Assembly (NCBI GenBank): GCA_964035795.1
Contig: OZ038325.1
Location: forward strand, 3,008,772-3,072,771
Source: Pterobdella sp. o SKG-2022
Lineage: Eukaryota > Annelida > Clitellata > Hirudinida > Piscicolidae
Reading direction: 5' to 3'
DNA length: 64,000 bases
The translations under genes were made by a program, and so were the position numbers. Positions within the stretch are counted from its first letter, which is position 1. Every line of letters starts with the position of its first letter. Below are positions 14,701 through 26,047 of this stretch, in pieces. Under the pieces are notes generated by a model, which made no database searches, was not told the DNA's origin, and was given only the letters and a program-made list of their open reading frames with translations.

Positions 14701-15694
14701 GTCGTCTTCGTTGGTATGGTCACGTGAGACGTTCGTCCATGTGCATCAAAGACGTGCTCGAACTTCCTCTGCCTGAAGGTCGTTCCCGTGGTAGACCAGC
14801 AAAAACTTGGTTGAGTTGTGTTGAAAAGGATATGGAATCCTATGGCCTGGAAAATGCGGATCCACTCAATAGAGCTGGGTGGAGAAAGTGTATTAGCCGA
14901 CTGCTGCATACCCCAGCTCCTAGGACGCCTACAGCAATATAATCTAATATGGATATTATTATTATTTATTTATTGGTTTTAGACAAAGTTTGTTTCAAGT
15001 GAAAGTGAGATTGTGAAAGCTTGATTGATTATTACTATTGTTGCATCCATATGAATGCTGGATCTTTTAATAAATTTATCCGTTAGTCATCATCACCACC
15101 ACTATTTATTATTCATATCTCTACCATTACTATTTGTTAATCATATCTCCACCATTATCCATTAATCACACCACCAAACCAGGATAAACACCCCCTTCAA
15201 CCTCAACGACTTGCCCCACACGACCAACTACGGAGACGAGTACAACAGAAAACTCTCCCAGACTATAAAGCACAACCCTTATTTTCAAAAGGGCGCCAAG
15301 GCGCCTAAAGAGAGGCTGGCGGTGGCAGACCCGAGGGACTTTGGCGTGCATGTGTTGAGCCTTAAATACCAGAATCACTCTGGCTCATATGAGTGCAGAG
15401 ATCAGCACAGTGGTGTGGTGTTGGCAGCGTATGAAGTTTCTGTTAATAGTATGTGTGTTTGTGTGTCTATGTGTGTTGTTTTTTAAATAATAATTGTGTT
15501 AATGATAATGTTTGATCACTAAATATACCTCACAACTACCCACAGAGTATTGCAAATATGGCACAGACCTGGAGTCGACATGGAAGAAGGAGTATGAGAA
15601 GTGGTGTGGCTTATATGAAGAACAAGTCCATATGCATTCATGTTATAAGGTGGTGAGAGGGGGTGGAAAAGTTTTGGATGGTCTCGATGGCTGA
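222..15694 (+). CDS. SEMA2: Sema2-like secreted semaphorin, 3' portion (5' end outside window)
   Basis: Multi-exon gene entering from the left. Exons supported by splice signals and matching phase: about 222-293 (ends MVTRLCK), 349-372, 1240-1297 (LKCRGGGLPYYFYFNKL), 1715-1776 (DLLHALFTTEEL), 2202-2300 (IGSAICIFKLSEIDAVF), 10096-10188 (PSI domain, CTTCATDPHCMWD and ECVQ), 10442-10506, 10825-10978 and 15183-15448 (one Ig domain split by an intron: LLCHSKCHP, then SGSYECRDQ), and 15546-15694 (KEYEKWCGLYEEQ). The order sema, PSI, Ig, then a Trp/Tyr/Glu-rich tail without a membrane helix is that of Sema2, a secreted guidance ligand for plexins. Sema-domain exons between 2301 and 10095 (roughly half the domain) were not found; decay, divergence or the N gap could hide them. 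A good donor follows the residues HSCYK in the last exon, so the true end could be further on. Assignment is from family knowledge; exon edges are inferred. Confidence 0.8.
349..372 (+). other. 24-nt microexon of the Sema2-like gene
   Basis: A 24-nt segment, encoding DRMYPVMK, lies between a CAG acceptor and a GTAATG donor. It joins the exon ending at 293 and the exon starting at 1240 in phase 0 on both sides. It falls where semaphorins have the variable stretch between the conserved RxCK motif and the KxKLxC motif. Inference from splice signals and phase only. Confidence 0.5.
430..1140. repeat. Foldback (MITE-like) cluster with tandem palindromic units
   Basis: The stretch lies in a Sema2 intron. 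It begins with a terminal motif, TATTTAGCCTCAAAATTGTG, which recurs inverted near 9362-9390. It contains a hairpin with 68-nt arms (545-612 and 633-700; one mismatch seen) around a 20-nt loop. It ends with a 43-bp tandem unit starting near 961, 1004, 1047 and 1090, each unit carrying an ACCTGATA...TATCAGGT palindrome. No coding capacity is seen. Non-autonomous DNA elements are the likely origin. Confidence 0.7.
1830..2195. repeat. C/A-rich low-complexity intronic tract
   Basis: The tract is dominated by CACACA, CCCACTAAC and CACACCAACC-type units on the + strand, ending just before the acceptor of the 2202 exon. The open frames across it are compositional and are not genes. Confidence 0.8.
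2301..4207. other. Sema2 intron sequence, nothing firm
   Basis: This is AT-rich sequence with short CA/GT runs (about 2808-2840, 3348-3376, 3498-3522). A short frame near 3781-3840 reads WGVSPCRRPG. It recalls the W..VP.PRPG motif of sema domains, but its phase could not be linked to neighbouring exons, so it is not called as an exon. Confidence 0.5.
4208..4365 (+). mobile_element. tRNA-derived SINE, copy 1 (type A body)
   Basis: A tRNA-like head has an A box (TAGCTCAGTGG) and a B box (GGTTCGATCC) and can fold the acceptor GTCGG/CCGAC. A body of about 80 bp follows, containing GAGTAGC and TTGTTGAGCTAACGAAAC, and the element ends in an A-rich run. The same head and body occur at 26755-26909. 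That repetition, with decay in the anticodon arm, argues for a SINE and not a functional tRNA. Confidence 0.85.
4366..6190. other. Intronic AT-rich sequence without recognisable features
   Basis: I see only AT-rich unique-looking sequence with poly-A/T runs. No splice-linked exon, RNA gene or repeat structure could be supported. Confidence 0.5.
6200..6431 (+). pseudogene. Possible hAT-family transposase fragment next to an assembly gap
   Basis: An open frame runs into the N gap. It includes LATWFECQKPRFENLSDFQ and, further on, LVEIELVDNKKNSLF. The pattern RFxxxxDF followed by a P...E...ELxDxxxNxxL block recalls the C-terminal part of hAT-like transposases of the GTF2IRD2/ZBED type. That is family memory without an alignment. 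The fragment has no start and no catalytic core in view. Confidence 0.3.
6432..6631. other. Assembly gap (200 N)
   Basis: Exactly 200 Ns. The size equals that of the second gap, so it is probably a nominal length. Open frames crossing it are artefacts. Confidence 0.98.
6636..8690 (-). mobile_element. Decayed LINE (AP-endonuclease type), antisense in a Sema2 intron
   Basis: Read on the - strand from 8690 down: an exonuclease-endonuclease-phosphatase fragment (EDWNGHIG), a linker (KAAGPSGIIAEMLKAAGSSG), a reverse-transcriptase fragment (LAFIDLEKAFDRVPQEVIWW) and a C-terminal block (MRWFGHVERSVGW, GRPKKTW) that runs into the N gap. Frameshifts split it into at least six frames. A deletion after the LEKAFDR motif removes the YxDD catalytic segment, so the copy is dead. 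It belongs to the same family as the + strand copy at 11.5-14.9 kb. The LINE clade is not assigned. Confidence 0.9.
8703..8770. repeat. (TA)n microsatellite
   Basis: About 68 bp of uninterrupted TA lies between the 5' end of the antisense LINE and a second LINE remnant. Confidence 0.97.
8773..9125 (-). mobile_element. C-terminal remnant of a second LINE type (restriction-like endonuclease side)
   Basis: On the - strand the frame reads AKIQKYRSLADSHIFVPL and VETSGIFGFHAFSFFSDLGK. The pattern KYxxL...F.P...ET.G..G....F...LG.R matches the 52.1-52.3 kb element (KYQDLVGNFLFQP, FETTGVCGP). This is the segment after the endonuclease core in LINEs with a restriction-enzyme-like C-terminus. Only this part remains, truncated at the (TA)n tract. 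Confidence 0.6.
9246..9362. repeat. Foldback element, 35-40 nt arms
   Basis: The left arm (about 9246-9280, containing CGAAAATATTTGAATTTTTT) pairs with the right arm (about 9324-9362). The right end continues into the terminal motif shared, inverted, with 450-470. It is the same MITE family as the 430-520 segment. Confidence 0.7.
10980..11130 (+). repeat. Tandem repeat, about 22-24 bp, G-rich
   Basis: Six or so copies of a GGGATGGTGGTTAGGGTATTTG-like unit begin directly after the Sema2 Ig-exon donor at 10979. The first repeat therefore overlaps the 5' end of the intron. The open frame through it (GWWLGYLGWW...) is not a gene. Confidence 0.85.
11500..14945 (+). mobile_element. Nearly full-length but inactive LINE with AP endonuclease, RT and PHD-like finger
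   Basis: It is inserted sense in the Sema2 intron that splits the Ig domain. In order: endonuclease start (RIASLNVGSLKSRG, ICAIQEHRW), endonuclease core with a stop inside the GD-NGH motif (near 12318), IDFFLYRK, linker (KTAGPSGIVAEMLKASGSVG, 13320-13390), RT (VFVDLEKAFDRVPHKVIWWA; YADDLVLISESLDD at about 13980), a cysteine/histidine cluster at 14145-14280 (CSVCRKGV, WVHKRCSGL, CPCC) resembling a PHD-type finger, and a C-terminal block (RLRWYGHVRRSS, RGRPAKTW). The finger carries a stop at 14197. Several other stops and frameshifts are present. The stop at 14940 is followed by an ATT-rich tract. Clade not assigned. Confidence 0.92.
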
Positions 15695-16742
15695 TAGTGG
15701 GTCATTGTAATGGATGGTTGTGGGAGGAAGATAAAAACATAGAATAACCTAAATCAAGTATTGAGGTAAACAAAATGTATTTATTAATCTAAATTGCGAA
15801 GCTTTTTGTAAGTATAACTTACCTTATGAAGTGATAATCAACAATAATAAAATAATAATAATAATATCAATGATGATAATAATGTCAATAATAATGAACA
15901 GAAATGTTCTGGAGAGAAGGCCTGTTACAAGGGATGCCTGGAAGAATGATGTCTTGAATATTTGGATATTTTTTTTTTGTAGTTTAGATTTTTCTATTCC
16001 ATTCATAGTTGACTTAGTTTTTTTCTTCATTATGCATTTCTATGGGTTTTTCTGGTAGAATTTTAACCTTTTTTGCTAATTTCTTTTTCAAAAATCACTT
16101 TTTATTTTGTATAAAATTTTTAATTTTTGACTTTCAAATCGCCAAAAGTGAAACTTGTGAACTCTTAAAAGCTTTCGTGCATGTTATTTTCAACAAATTC
16201 TCACATTGCAACTATAAATGCATTTTTAAATTAAAGTTGTGAAGTTTTCAACTTGTTTAGTGCTTTGTTAAATTAATTTCAGTTTAGCTTCAGGTCTAAA
16301 ATTTTTTGAATGCTTTGACATGCATTTTCATTACATTGGTATGATATTCTTTTTGTTGATATTGTGAGTTGCGTTTTCAATTTTGCACATTTATATTGCA
16401 TTTTAATTAAGACATGTAAATTTTTTATTCTCAAGATAATGTTGTTTTTTTACCAAAATACTTTTATGCAAATTTCTATTGTTCTTGTTGAAATTTATTT
16501 TTGCACGTCAAATTCTAAATTATTTCAAAAATTTATTTCATTTTAATCATAAAATTTACTTAATAAATTTTTTGAAAAAATTTTCATTTGAAAAAATTTG
16601 GCTTATTTATGCATTTCCCAACTGTAACCGTAGCGTGTTAAAGCTCGGAAAAAGTTTTTATAAATTCAAAATTTTGTGATTTTAATTCGTTTATTGTAAA
16701 TTTTATAAGAAACTGTATTAAAAATTTGTGAAGTTGAGTAAG
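15695..16742. other. Intergenic region Sema2 to XRN2
   Basis: The region is AT-rich. A fragment near 15798-15830 (GCGAAGCTTTTTGTAAG and its partial inverse) recalls the foldback arms of the 545-700 hairpin. An (ATA)n tract lies at 15838-15895. The XRN2 promoter should lie toward the right end, but I see no convincing TATA or initiator element. Confidence 0.5.
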
Positions 16743-16813
16743 GTAAGCCGTTTATATAAAATCTTCGTATACGTTTAAAAATGAATTTATAAAAAAACAA
16801 ATACATTTAACAG
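16743..16813 (+). other. Probable 71-nt 5'UTR intron of XRN2
   Basis: A strong donor (GTAAGC) follows GAGTAAG. A TTTAACAG acceptor lies five bases before the XRN2 start codon. No ATG in frame with the gene is needed upstream. Inference from splice-site quality and position. Confidence 0.55.
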
Positions 16814-16818
16814 ATAAA

Positions 16819-19602
16819 ATGGGTGTACCAGCATTTTTTCGGTGGTTGAGTCGTAAATACCCTTCAATTGTTGTGCATGCGAGGGAAGAAGAGGCTAGAA
16901 TAATTGACGGAGTCAAAGTACCCGTTGATATCACCCTGCCAAATCCAAACAACTTTGAGTTTGACAACTTATATCTTGACATGAATGGAATTATTCATCC
17001 ATGTTGCCACCCTGAAAACAAACCTGCTCCTAAAAATGAAGAAGAAATGATGGAAGAAATTTTTGAATATATTGATAGACTGATGAGTATTGTGAGGCCT
17101 CGCAAGTTGCTCTACATGGCCATTGATGGTGTGGCACCTCGAGCAAAAATGAACCAACAAAGATCTCGAAGATTTAGAGCCTCCAAGGAAAGCAATGATC
17201 ATAGAGAAGAAGTTTTCCAAATAAAAGAAAGTTTACGTGCAAAAGGAATTCAAGTACCAGAAGATAAAAAGCCATCGGAGCATTTTGACAGCAACTGCAT
17301 CACTCCAGGAACCAACTTCATGTTCCACTTGGCTGATTGTTTGAGGTATTACATTCATCACCGACTAAACAATGCTCCAGGCTGGAAAAACCTCATTGTC
17401 ATTTTGTCGGATGCTAATGTACCTGGAGAAGGCGAGCACAAAATCATGGATTTCATCAGACGCCAAAGAGCCATGCCAGATCATAATCCAAACACAAAAC
17501 ATTGTCTATGCGGAGCAGATGCAGATCTTATAATGTTGGGACTTGCCACACATGAGACAAGTTTTACCATTATTCGAGAAGAATTTAAGCCCCACCAAGA
17601 AAGACCCTGTGAGATCTGTGGTCAGACAGGCCATGAATTCAAAGAGTGCCAAGGAAATCCCAGGCCAGAAAATGAAGATAAAATATGTGCTTCAAAGCAA
17701 GAGTTTATTTTTCTGCGTTTAAATATTTTGAGGGAGTATTTGTACAAGGACCTCAACATGTTGAATCTGCCTTTCAAACAGGATCTTGAGAGGGCCATAG
17801 ATGATTGGGTGCTTATGTGCTTTTTTGTTGGAAATGACTTCCTGCCTCACCTTCCATCATTGGAGATCAGAGAAGGAGCCATTGACAAGTTGCTGAAAAT
17901 TTACAAGACAATAGTCTACAAAACAGGGGGTTACTTAACAAAAGATGGTTCGGTGAATCTGGAACGAGTTCAACTCATGTTGGATGATCTGGGGGAGATG
18001 GAAGATGCCATCTTTAAAAGAAGAAGAGAAAATGAGTTGAATTTCAAGAGGAGAAATGCTTACCAGAAAACGCAACATTCATGGGTGCCTCAAGGTCCAG
18101 TTATACCTCTCGGCTCTAAACATGCTTCCAAAAGATCAGACTTATTTAACAACAACCAAATGGATTCCAATAATCAGATGAATAATAATGAAAAAGCTGC
18201 TTCAGACTTGAAGGAGTTTTTGAAGCAGGAAGGTTCTAATTTGAAGAGGAAATTTGAAGATGAGGAGGAAGAAAAAGAAGATAATGATGAGGTGAAGTTG
18301 TGGGAGGATGGGTGGAAGGAGAGGTATTACATGAGCAAGTTTTCCATGGGGAGTGATGAACTTTCATTCAGACATACAGTCGCCAATGAATACGTGTTGG
18401 GCATTTGTTGGGTCTTCAAGTACTACTATCAAGGTTGTGCCTCATGGAACTGGTATTTTCCCTACCATTATGCTCCTTTTGCTTCTGACTTTAAAAATAT
18501 TAGCAAAGTTGATGTGACCTTTCCTCCCAAGACTCAGCCTTTCAAACCCCTCGAACAGCTGATGGGTGTGTTTCCTGCAGCCAGCAAGCAATTTCTTCCA
18601 CCATCATGGCAGGATCTCATGTTCTCTGGGGACTCACCCATCATTGACTTCTATCCCACTGATTTCAAGATTGATCTCAATGGTAAGAAATATGCATGGC
18701 AAGGAGTGGCTCTGTTACCATTTGTTGATGAGAAGAGATTGTTAGATTGTTTGAAAGATGTCTATGAGGACTTGACTGATGAAGAAAAAAAAAGGAACAG
18801 CAGAGGTAAAGACCTGTTATTTGTTGGAAACGGACACTCTGTATACCAAGATCTTGTACAAATATATTCTAAAGATCCCAACCCCTCCTCCATCAACCCA
18901 AAAAATACTAATGGAGTTAGTGGGGAGGTGGCACAGGATGAAAATGTCGTTTTACCTCACACTACGCTTGTTTCTCCATTGCCTCAGCTTGAAGATCACC
19001 ATGATAACATGGCTATCTGTGTCAAATATACTGACCCAGTATTCGAGGATGGTTTTGTGTTCAAATGTAGCTTGCTCCCAAATGCAAAACTTCCTCCTCC
19101 TGTTCTCAAGCCTGCAGATTTAGATGGACGAACATCATGGCGTTCACAAACAGGTTTCACGAAAGACAACAACTACCGTAACTTCAACAATCCCACCGTT
19201 ATGCAGCGACACATCACAGCAAACATCCCCTCTAACAACGATTTCAGAAGTGGAAATTTCAAACCTCAAAGCAACTACACCAACTATGCTCCTCCAAGAA
19301 ATTACAATGCTTCCAGGGATAACTACAACTATCAACAGGCATACAACAATCCTCAACCAAGAAGAAGCTATGAAAGACAACATTTTGGGTACCAACAACA
19401 CAACAACTACAACAGACCACAACGCAACTACCATCAAACAAGATATCAAAACCCCAACAACTATCAGCAACAAATGATACACATGGATTTTCCCCAAGGA
19501 GTCTCACACCCACCCTTCCAACTACCATTCCCTAATGAAAGAAACAACCCCAAGCCACCATACCACTGCAGAGATGGTCGCTACAATCACCGTGGTTTTT
19601 GA
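16819..19602 (+). CDS. XRN2: 5'-3' exoribonuclease 2 (XRN2/Rat1), 927 aa in one coding exon
   Basis: XRN2 is the nuclear 5'-to-3' exoribonuclease that degrades RNA downstream of poly(A) cleavage and trims rRNA and snoRNA precursors. Start MGVPAFFRWLSRKYPSIV is the canonical family N-terminus. Seen in order: LYLDMNGIIHPCCHPEN (acidic metal site, residue 54 on), MAIDGVAPRAKMNQQRSRRF (near 102-121), NVPGEGEHKIMDFIRRQ, CGADADLIMLGLATHE, a CCHC zinc knuckle at about residues 264-277 (CEICGQTGHEFKEC) that separates XRN2 from the much longer XRN1, FVGNDFLPHLPSLEIREGA, and the second conserved region with GWKERYYMSKFS, WVFKYYYQGCASWNWYFPYH and PFKPLEQLMGVFPAASK. The last 150 residues or so are Asn/Gln/Tyr/Arg-rich and disordered. 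Length fits human XRN2 (about 950). No stop or frameshift is seen. The lack of coding introns is unusual beside the split neighbouring genes. An AATAAA lies at 19791. Confidence 0.97.
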   Translation: MGVPAFFRWLSRKYPSIVVHAREEEARIIDGVKVPVDITLPNPNNFEFDNLYLDMNGIIHPCCHPENKPAPKNEEEMMEEIFEYIDRLMSIVRPRKLLYMAIDGVAPRAKMNQQRSRRFRASKESNDHREEVFQIKESLRAKGIQVPEDKKPSEHFDSNCITPGTNFMFHLADCLRYYIHHRLNNAPGWKNLIVILSDANVPGEGEHKIMDFIRRQRAMPDHNPNTKHCLCGADADLIMLGLATHETSFTIIREEFKPHQERPCEICGQTGHEFKECQGNPRPENEDKICASKQEFIFLRLNILREYLYKDLNMLNLPFKQDLERAIDDWVLMCFFVGNDFLPHLPSLEIREGAIDKLLKIYKTIVYKTGGYLTKDGSVNLERVQLMLDDLGEMEDAIFKRRRENELNFKRRNAYQKTQHSWVPQGPVIPLGSKHASKRSDLFNNNQMDSNNQMNNNEKAASDLKEFLKQEGSNLKRKFEDEEEEKEDNDEVKLWEDGWKERYYMSKFSMGSDELSFRHTVANEYVLGICWVFKYYYQGCASWNWYFPYHYAPFASDFKNISKVDVTFPPKTQPFKPLEQLMGVFPAASKQFLPPSWQDLMFSGDSPIIDFYPTDFKIDLNGKKYAWQGVALLPFVDEKRLLDCLKDVYEDLTDEEKKRNSRGKDLLFVGNGHSVYQDLVQIYSKDPNPSSINPKNTNGVSGEVAQDENVVLPHTTLVSPLPQLEDHHDNMAICVKYTDPVFEDGFVFKCSLLPNAKLPPPVLKPADLDGRTSWRSQTGFTKDNNYRNFNNPTVMQRHITANIPSNNDFRSGNFKPQSNYTNYAPPRNYNASRDNYNYQQAYNNPQPRRSYERQHFGYQQHNNYNRPQRNYHQTRYQNPNNYQQQMIHMDFPQGVSHPPFQLPFPNERNNPKPPYHCRDGRYNHRGF

Positions 19603-19790
19603 TGATCTTGTAGTATTACATGATATTTCTATCATCCAAAATTCACGTAATATCGTCTAATATTCCTAATTTAAACTTCTCGTTAATGAACTGACTTCAT
19701 ATTGCTATTATATTTTCAGGATTTTTTGTTTTTGAAAATTATTTATATGGTCACTTTTATCGATTTTTGATGATTTTAACGTTTCCACCC

Positions 19791-19796
19791 AATAAA
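19791..19796 (+). terminator. Candidate poly(A) signal of XRN2
   Basis: The first canonical AATAAA downstream of the stop is about 190 bases away and is followed by a T-rich stretch. Position and motif only. Confidence 0.45.
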
Positions 19797-19802
19797 AACA
19801 AA

Positions 19803-20961
19803 AAATTCTTGTAGTTATATTTGATTTGGGTTCTTTAAAAATAACTATTTCAAATGTATAATAAAATAACTACAATCAAAATAACGGCGCAACAAAAGGA
19901 TGATTGATGGATGGAAAATACTAAATAAAAGAATATAAAAATAATCCTATTAACTAATTCAAGTGGAAATTTACTTTTAATAATGTCACATGACATTGGT
20001 GTTGATTGGGTAATAAAAATAACAGTGATCGATAATGATTGGATAATAAAATGATGGTGAGAAGTAATTTTTAGTGATTTACGATTGGGCCTTAAAAACA
20101 ATGGTCTGTGATAAGCTGGAAATGAAAGTAGGTCAACCAATAAGAAATCTCGACAAGAATGTGGTTGAAGCAATGAAGGATGGATAAACGAATGAATAAA
20201 CATGGCTGACGTTTGGTAATTTAATTATTGCATGGTGGGTGCTTATTAATAATGATAGATATTAATGATGATGATGGATGGAATGAAAATGGATGACAGA
20301 GGCAGCAGCATGCTCTTGCATTGGCAAAGGCATTCAATAAGCACAGTAAAAATAATAAAATCATAATAATAATAAAACAAAGTTGATGGAGTGCTATGTA
20401 CAAGAAACTTTTAACAATAATATCAACGTTGAAATAAATAAAAATGACAACTATTTCCAATGTAGCTAATAATAATAATAATAATAAAAATAACAATCAA
20501 ATAATGAATTTAGAGTTAATGAAGGTAATAGAAAATGATAAATTTCTACTCAACAGATTTAAAAACAACAAAATCCTATTGGAAATAATCAAAAAATAAT
20601 AATTATATCTAATAAAAAAATAAAAATTAAATATAGCGAATAATAAAAACAAGATATGAACATGTAGTGTGATAGTAGAAATGAGAAGGATAGGAAATAA
20701 TAATAAATAACAAGCGTGAGTCATCAATACAAATAAGTCGTAATAATGATATTAGCATCAATGTCAAAGATAATAATACCAATTAGAAAAAGATTGAAGT
20801 CGAAAAGAAAAAAATTATAACATTAATAATAATAATAATAATAAATAAAACAGATAGTGATAATAAAAATATTGGCTAATGTGGAAAAGCCACGCTCACA
20901 ACATGACGATTAAGAGTTTCAATAAGAAGCCACAAGCTATGTATGTATGTATGTATGTATG

Positions 20962-21037
<76 letters not shown>

Positions 21038-21950
21038 AACGTGACAAGGGATAAGACGTTGGACTACCAAACGCAATAGAAATCTACAGAAGCCAGTGAT
21101 TAAGTGATAAAAAATAATATTTTCATTCATAAAAAAACTCATTATAATAACAAAAAAATGAGTTAATTTAATATCAATGATGACAGCAAGAATAATATTA
21201 ATCAAAATATGAAATAAAGGGAAATAATATATTGAACAAATAGCTCCTATAACCGATAAAGCTTCATTGTATGTACGCTAAACTATCACCATTTCGATCA
21301 TTATCATCACCATCTTATTCACATCTCCCTCATATTCTATATCATTATTTTTTTCACCTCCAGCTTCATCATCATCACACCTCCATTTAGAACCTACACG
21401 CACGCAATCAACACACAAAACTACACATACTTAAAAAGTACCCATCGCCACCAGTAGACACACACATACGCACAAAAAATTGTCAAATACACTCGAAACC
21501 CGCTATGATGCTGTCTAATTAACATACAAGTGCTAAAACATGGCCCCAAACACCTTCTTTGTTTTTTCATCATTATTATTAGGCAAAATATTAAGGAAAA
21601 ACAACAAAAAACGTACAAAACCACACAAAACACACCAAAATCATCATAATTGAACGTGCAAACACCACAACATCATCATCTACACACCACAACATCATCA
21701 TCTACACACCACAACATCATCATCTACACACCACACCACTCAGACAATAAAAAAACATCCACACATGAGAACCTCCCCTACTTTATAACCAGCCACACCC
21801 ACCCCTACATTACTTGGATCCATGTATCTACTCACATCCCACAACAGCAAACCACTTTCAATACACACATACACCCACCCCCCCACAAACGACTCTAAAG
21901 AACACTCACCCACATAAGGCATATGGACCCCATAAACAACCCTATCACCC
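19803..21950. other. Intergenic AT-rich region between convergent XRN2 and ARF6
   Basis: The region holds many (ATA/TAA)n runs and a compound microsatellite at about 20938-21038: (GTAT)n, then (TA)n, then (TG)n. There is also a short tandem repeat at about 21664-21737 (CACCACAACATCATCATCTA unit, three copies). Nothing coding is supported. Confidence 0.6.
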
Positions 21951-25379
<3,429 letters not shown>

Positions 25380-26047
25380 GTTTCCCTAGCCTAAAAATTA
25401 TTTATTTTTATGTGAATTACTCTTTAATAAATGCTCAGTTAAATTTAGTTTTTGTATTTTTAAAGTTGTAAAGCATTTACAGGGATTCAAAGAAGTGATG
25501 AGATAATTCCGAAAAAGCGATTTTGAAGATTTTAAATTTTATTTTATTATTTTCACTTACAAACGTTGTTTATAAAAAACTTTAAACGTTAAAAATGCCA
25601 AATTTCGTTTGATTTTAGGGCGTTGTGGTGCGAAAATATTTACGTAATGAATGTTGGTAACTAATCATTCAATTTACCGGAACTTGAAAGCTTAAGTTAT
25701 TTGTTCGGGAAAATTAATTTCTAAATTTTTAACAAATATTTTTTTCTTTTCCTTGTTTTTTGTTAGTTTTAAATTAATCCTTAAACCTATTTTTAAATAA
25801 TTACAGGTTATCTACAAGAAATTAAAAAAATACACAAACAGCACGTGATGTTAGTAAGTAAGATAGAAATTTTGCAATATTTGACGTGGAAGAAAATTAC
25901 TTTTCAAATTACTTTTATGCATTCACGAAAAAATTCCAATGAATACTAAATTTCAAACTTCATAAACGTCACCTAAATAAACAAATTTTTAAAGATGAAA
26001 ATTAAATCAAAAATTTCAACCAAAAATTGAATAACTTGATCGTAAAA
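25380..26047. promoter_or_regulatory. Shared upstream region of divergent ARF6 and the discoidin-WSC gene
   Basis: 668 bases separate the two start codons, which point away from each other. Both promoters and 5'UTRs must lie here unless upstream noncoding exons exist. I see AT-rich sequence without a clear TATA box or CpG-like stretch. Confidence 0.4.

Noticed and set aside
19144..19528. Overlapping - strand frames over the 3' end of XRN2
   Set aside because: They are shadows of the Asn/Gln-rich C-terminus; no splice or domain evidence.
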